Source: Clusia tigrina (lineage: Eukaryota > Arthropoda > Insecta > Diptera > Clusiidae). Taken from it: a stretch of 64,000 bases of DNA. Below the pieces are notes generated by a model, which saw nothing but the letters and a program-made list of their open reading frames with translations, had not been told where the DNA came from and did not search any database. Both the position numbers and the translations under genes were made by a program. The stretch covers positions 962,929 to 1,026,928 of the forward strand of contig CAKKTE020000165.1 in NCBI GenBank assembly GCA_920105625.2, written 5' to 3'. Shown in pieces: positions 63,240 to 64,000 of this stretch (the stretch's first letter is position 1; the number at the start of each line of letters is the position of its first letter).

Positions 63240-64000
63240 AAAAGTTACAAGCATTTGTATTCTGCAAACTTTGATAGGTGTAGGATGCATCGTATAGAAG
63301 TTAGGGCTATTTGAAGTTTTATTAGTGTTTGACTTGGGACTCAAGGGCAGCATAACTTTGAGCGATAGCTTAAATTGACAAGAGGCTCGGGTACTTTATT
63401 GTTACATAATTTCAAGGTTTTATGGCGCTCCAGTAAAAAGTTACAAGCATTTGTATGTTGCAAACTTTTATAGGTGTAGGACGTACCGTATAGAAGTTAG
63501 GGACATTTGAAGTTTTATCTGTGTTTGATTTGGGACTCCAGGGTAGCATAGCTTTGAGCGATAGCTTAAATTGACAAGAGGCTCGAGTACTTTATTGTTA
63601 CAAAATTTCAAGGTTTTATGAAGCTCCAGTAAAAAGTTACAAGCATTTGTATTCTGCAAACTTTGATAGGTGTAGGATGCATCGTATAGAAGTTAGGGCT
63701 ATTTGAAGTTTTATTAGTGTTTGACTTGGGACTCAAGGGCAGCATAACTTTGAGCGATAGCTTAAATTGACAAGAGGCTCGAGTACTTTATTGTTACAAA
63801 ATTTCAAGTATTTATGACGCTCCAGTAAAAAGGTACAAGCATTTGTATGTTGCAAACTTTTATAGGTGTAGGACGTACCGTATAGAAGTTAGGGCTATTT
63901 GAAGTTTTATTAGTGTTTGACTTGGGACTCAAGGGCAGCATAACTTTGAGCGATAGCTTAAATTGACAAGAGGCTCGAGTACTTTATTGTTACAAAATTT
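63240..64000. repeat. Terminal near-homogeneous 2- and 4-monomer repeats
   Basis: The GTATTCTGCAAAC / GATGCATCG / GGGCTATTTG monomer is present at about 63.25 and 63.65 kb (392 bp apart). Its right half, GGGCTATTTGAAG and TTTTATTAGTGTTTGAC, is present again at about 63.89 kb, fused to a TAAAAAGGTA left half. This indicates very recent local shuffling at the window edge. Confidence 0.85.

Larger units (their letters stand above)
1..64000. repeat. 196-bp satellite DNA array filling the window
   Basis: The same ~196-bp unit recurs head to tail throughout, always in one orientation, for about 326 copies. Landmarks that recur once per unit are TTTGAAGTTTTATCAGTG, GGGACTCAAGGGTAGCATAG, AGGCTCGAGTACTTTATTG, GACGCTCCAGTAAAAAG and GGACGTACCGTATAGAAG. 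The first and last bases lie inside a unit, so the array extends past both edges. No stretch of 300 bases lacks the repeat, and no transposon, gene or unrelated spacer interrupts it. Units differ by substitutions and a few small indels. This is seen directly. That it is centromeric or pericentromeric heterochromatin of a eukaryote is inference from the array size, the unit length and the higher-order structure. I do not recognise the family. Confidence 0.98.
51781..64000. repeat. Zone R4: 8-, 10-, 11- and 4-monomer higher-order units
   Basis: The marker TAAAAAGGTA occurs at 52431, 57360, 58931, 61084, 63042 and 63826. The spacings are 4929, 1571, 2153, 1958 and 784 bp. These equal 25, 8, 11, 10 and 4 units once the small indels are counted: +24 duplication, +3 micro-inversion, -5 deletion, and +1 for each GGGGACTC insertion. 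The rightmost 0.8 kb is nearly homogenised to one type. The boundary with R3 is gradual because 51.8-52.2 kb repeats 45.66-46.05 kb. Confidence 0.85.

Noticed and set aside
838..63659. About thirty minus-strand open frames of 63-80 residues, mostly 72, beginning MQHTNACNFLLE or similar
   Set aside because: They are the same 219-base stretch of the satellite read in one frame. 219 is slightly longer than the 196-bp unit, so each frame starts in one copy and stops in the next. The unit is not a multiple of three, only a small fraction of ~326 monomers carry the frame intact, and there is no sign of coding constraint, ribosome context or gene structure.
1..64000. CRISPR-like array
   Set aside because: Repeats are directly adjacent with no unique spacers, the unit is 196 bp, and no cas-like coding sequence is present.
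1..64000. Bacterial or phage accessory region with a hidden defence or mobile system
   Set aside because: There are no genes, promoters or operon-like structure at all. Every part examined resolves into the 196-bp satellite.

Overview
The whole window is one uninterrupted, head-to-tail satellite DNA array. About 326 monomers of 196 bp run in a single orientation from base 1 to base 64000, and both ends fall inside a monomer, so the array continues on both sides. I see no protein-coding gene, RNA gene, transposable element, CRISPR array or non-satellite spacer. The representative monomer is about 37% GC, and most copies carry a CTCGAG hexamer. Tens of kilobases of pure ~200-bp satellite arranged in multi-monomer higher-order repeats (HORs) point to a eukaryotic chromosome, most likely centromeric, pericentromeric or other constitutive heterochromatin. 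I do not recognise the satellite family and cannot name the organism. Layout: zone R1 (1 to about 9.0 kb) holds diverged monomers with only short multimer duplications of 3, 4 and 5 monomers. Zone R2 (about 9.0 to 38.2 kb) is built from two related 14-monomer HORs. Alpha is 2743 bp (14 x 196 minus one 1-bp deletion) and beta is 2742 bp (two such deletions). They occur in the recurrent order alpha-beta-beta, seen three times as super-blocks at about 11.8, 21.8 and 31.0 kb with constant internal offsets. A block resembling R1 lies inside R2 at about 28.6-31.0 kb. Zone R3 (about 38.2 to 51.8 kb) has a third 14-mer of exactly 2744 bp, followed by shortened 8-mer and 4-mer derivatives carrying a 24-bp internal duplication. 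Zone R4 (about 51.8 to 64 kb) has 8-, 10-, 11- and 4-monomer periods marked by a small inverted insertion and a 5-bp deletion. No genes work together here. The interest lies in how the array evolves. Small private indels act as barcodes, and in the intervals I checked, the departure from an exact multiple of 196 bp equals the sum of indels seen there. Two different rearrangements (a micro-inversion and a deletion) hit the same small dyad, CTCAA...TTGAG. Several unit-to-unit exchange junctions fall in the same short segment around GCTCCAGTAAAAAGTTACAA. The 72-residue open frames on the minus strand are by-products of a 196-bp unit that happens to lack stops in one frame, and I do not call them genes.
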